64,000 nucleotides of DNA, taken from NCBI RefSeq assembly GCF_001936625.1, contig NZ_MSDU01000004.1:60855-124854 (forward strand). The letters are read 5' to 3'. Positions 63,874-64,000 of this stretch are shown one piece after another. Positions within the stretch are counted from its first letter, which is position 1. Every line of letters starts with the position of its first letter. Source of the stretch: Domibacillus antri (lineage in GTDB: Bacteria > Bacillota > Bacilli > Bacillales > Domibacillaceae). A model generated the notes under the pieces. That model saw only the letters and a list, made by a program, of their open reading frames with translations, had not been told where the DNA came from and made no database searches. The position numbers were made by a program, and so were the translations under genes.

Positions 63874-64000
63874 AACCAATTGAAGGCTATGAAAAATTAA
63901 GTGATACTCAGAGAAAAATTCTGCTCATGGTCCACCGTAAGCATCTTTCAGTGATGGGCAGTAGAGAACGTGAAAAACGCTCGGTGGCTCAAATTAAAAA
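63870..64000 (+). CDS. Hypothetical prophage protein, cut by window end
   Basis: Starts with ATGA overlap, behind GAGGGGGAG. Visible part MKPIEGYEKLSDTQRKILLM, then VHRKHLSVMGSRERE. Continues beyond the window. Confidence 0.55.
   Translation, partial: MKPIEGYEKLSDTQRKILLMVHRKHLSVMGSREREKRSVAQIK

Overview
The window is a chromosomal segment of a Gram-positive, endospore-forming member of the Bacillaceae. Gene content and order follow the Bacillus subtilis yhfL–comK–addBA, yisK–yisL, yitU–yitW and med–fabHF–yjbA…yjcH blocks. Spore-coat and germination genes (cotO, a CotY/Z-like protein, spoVAC, spoVAE, spoVIF), SigA-type promoters, FapR and CtsR operators and strong Shine-Dalgarno sites all fit. 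Differences from B. subtilis (clpB present, a membrane-anchored GH13 protein, repeat arrays, inverted med-comZ) indicate another genus or a distant species; I cannot name it.

Region 1 (1-14.2 kb): end of a long-chain acyl-CoA ligase, azlCD, the IDEAL protein YhzC divergent from the competence master regulator comK, yhjE, the recombination nuclease addBA, a DUF418 membrane protein, yisK, yisL and a micro-protein. Region 2 (14.4-23.3 kb): a GH13 protein that has lost most catalytic residues, an aldo/keto reductase, yitU, yitW, a frameshifted uppP, clpB behind a CtsR operator, and med-comZ. Region 3 (23.4-43.2 kb): fatty-acid synthesis genes fabH-fabF and fabI, each with a FapR operator, flanking the yjb block: trpS, spx, mecA, coiA, pepF, yjbH, yjbI, cwlQ, yjbK, yjbL, the small alarmone synthetase, NAD kinase, a pseudouridine synthase, prpE and the YjbQ antiporter. 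Spx, its adaptor YjbH, MecA, Med, ComZ, ComK, CoiA and AddAB make this a competence/stress proteolysis neighbourhood. Region 4 (43.2-50.9 kb): sporulation genes, yjcFGH, a small WYL-like ORF behind a LexA box, hsp20 and an AarF/UbiB-type kinase also next to a LexA box.

Region 5 (50.95 kb to the end): the left part of a prophage inserted at tRNA-Val(GAC). Leftward: integrase, then a SLATT (DUF4231) membrane protein plus TIR-domain protein, a membrane-anchored staphylococcal-type nuclease with an Excalibur domain, an unknown 323-residue protein, an ImmA-like protease and an ImmR-like repressor. Rightward, from a consensus promoter with repressor operators: Cro-like and excisionase-like proteins, small early genes, an SbcC-like ATPase, a Bet/RecT annealing protein, a replication initiator carrying ten 12-bp iterons inside its gene (probable phage origin), a DnaC-type helicase loader and small proteins cut by the window end.

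Most notable items: the prophage SLATT-TIR pair (candidate abortive-infection defence), the intragenic iteron origin, paired perfect LexA boxes around 48.5-49.2 kb, the degenerate GH13 pseudoenzyme, and two families of about 20-bp-period repeat arrays, all located between convergent genes.
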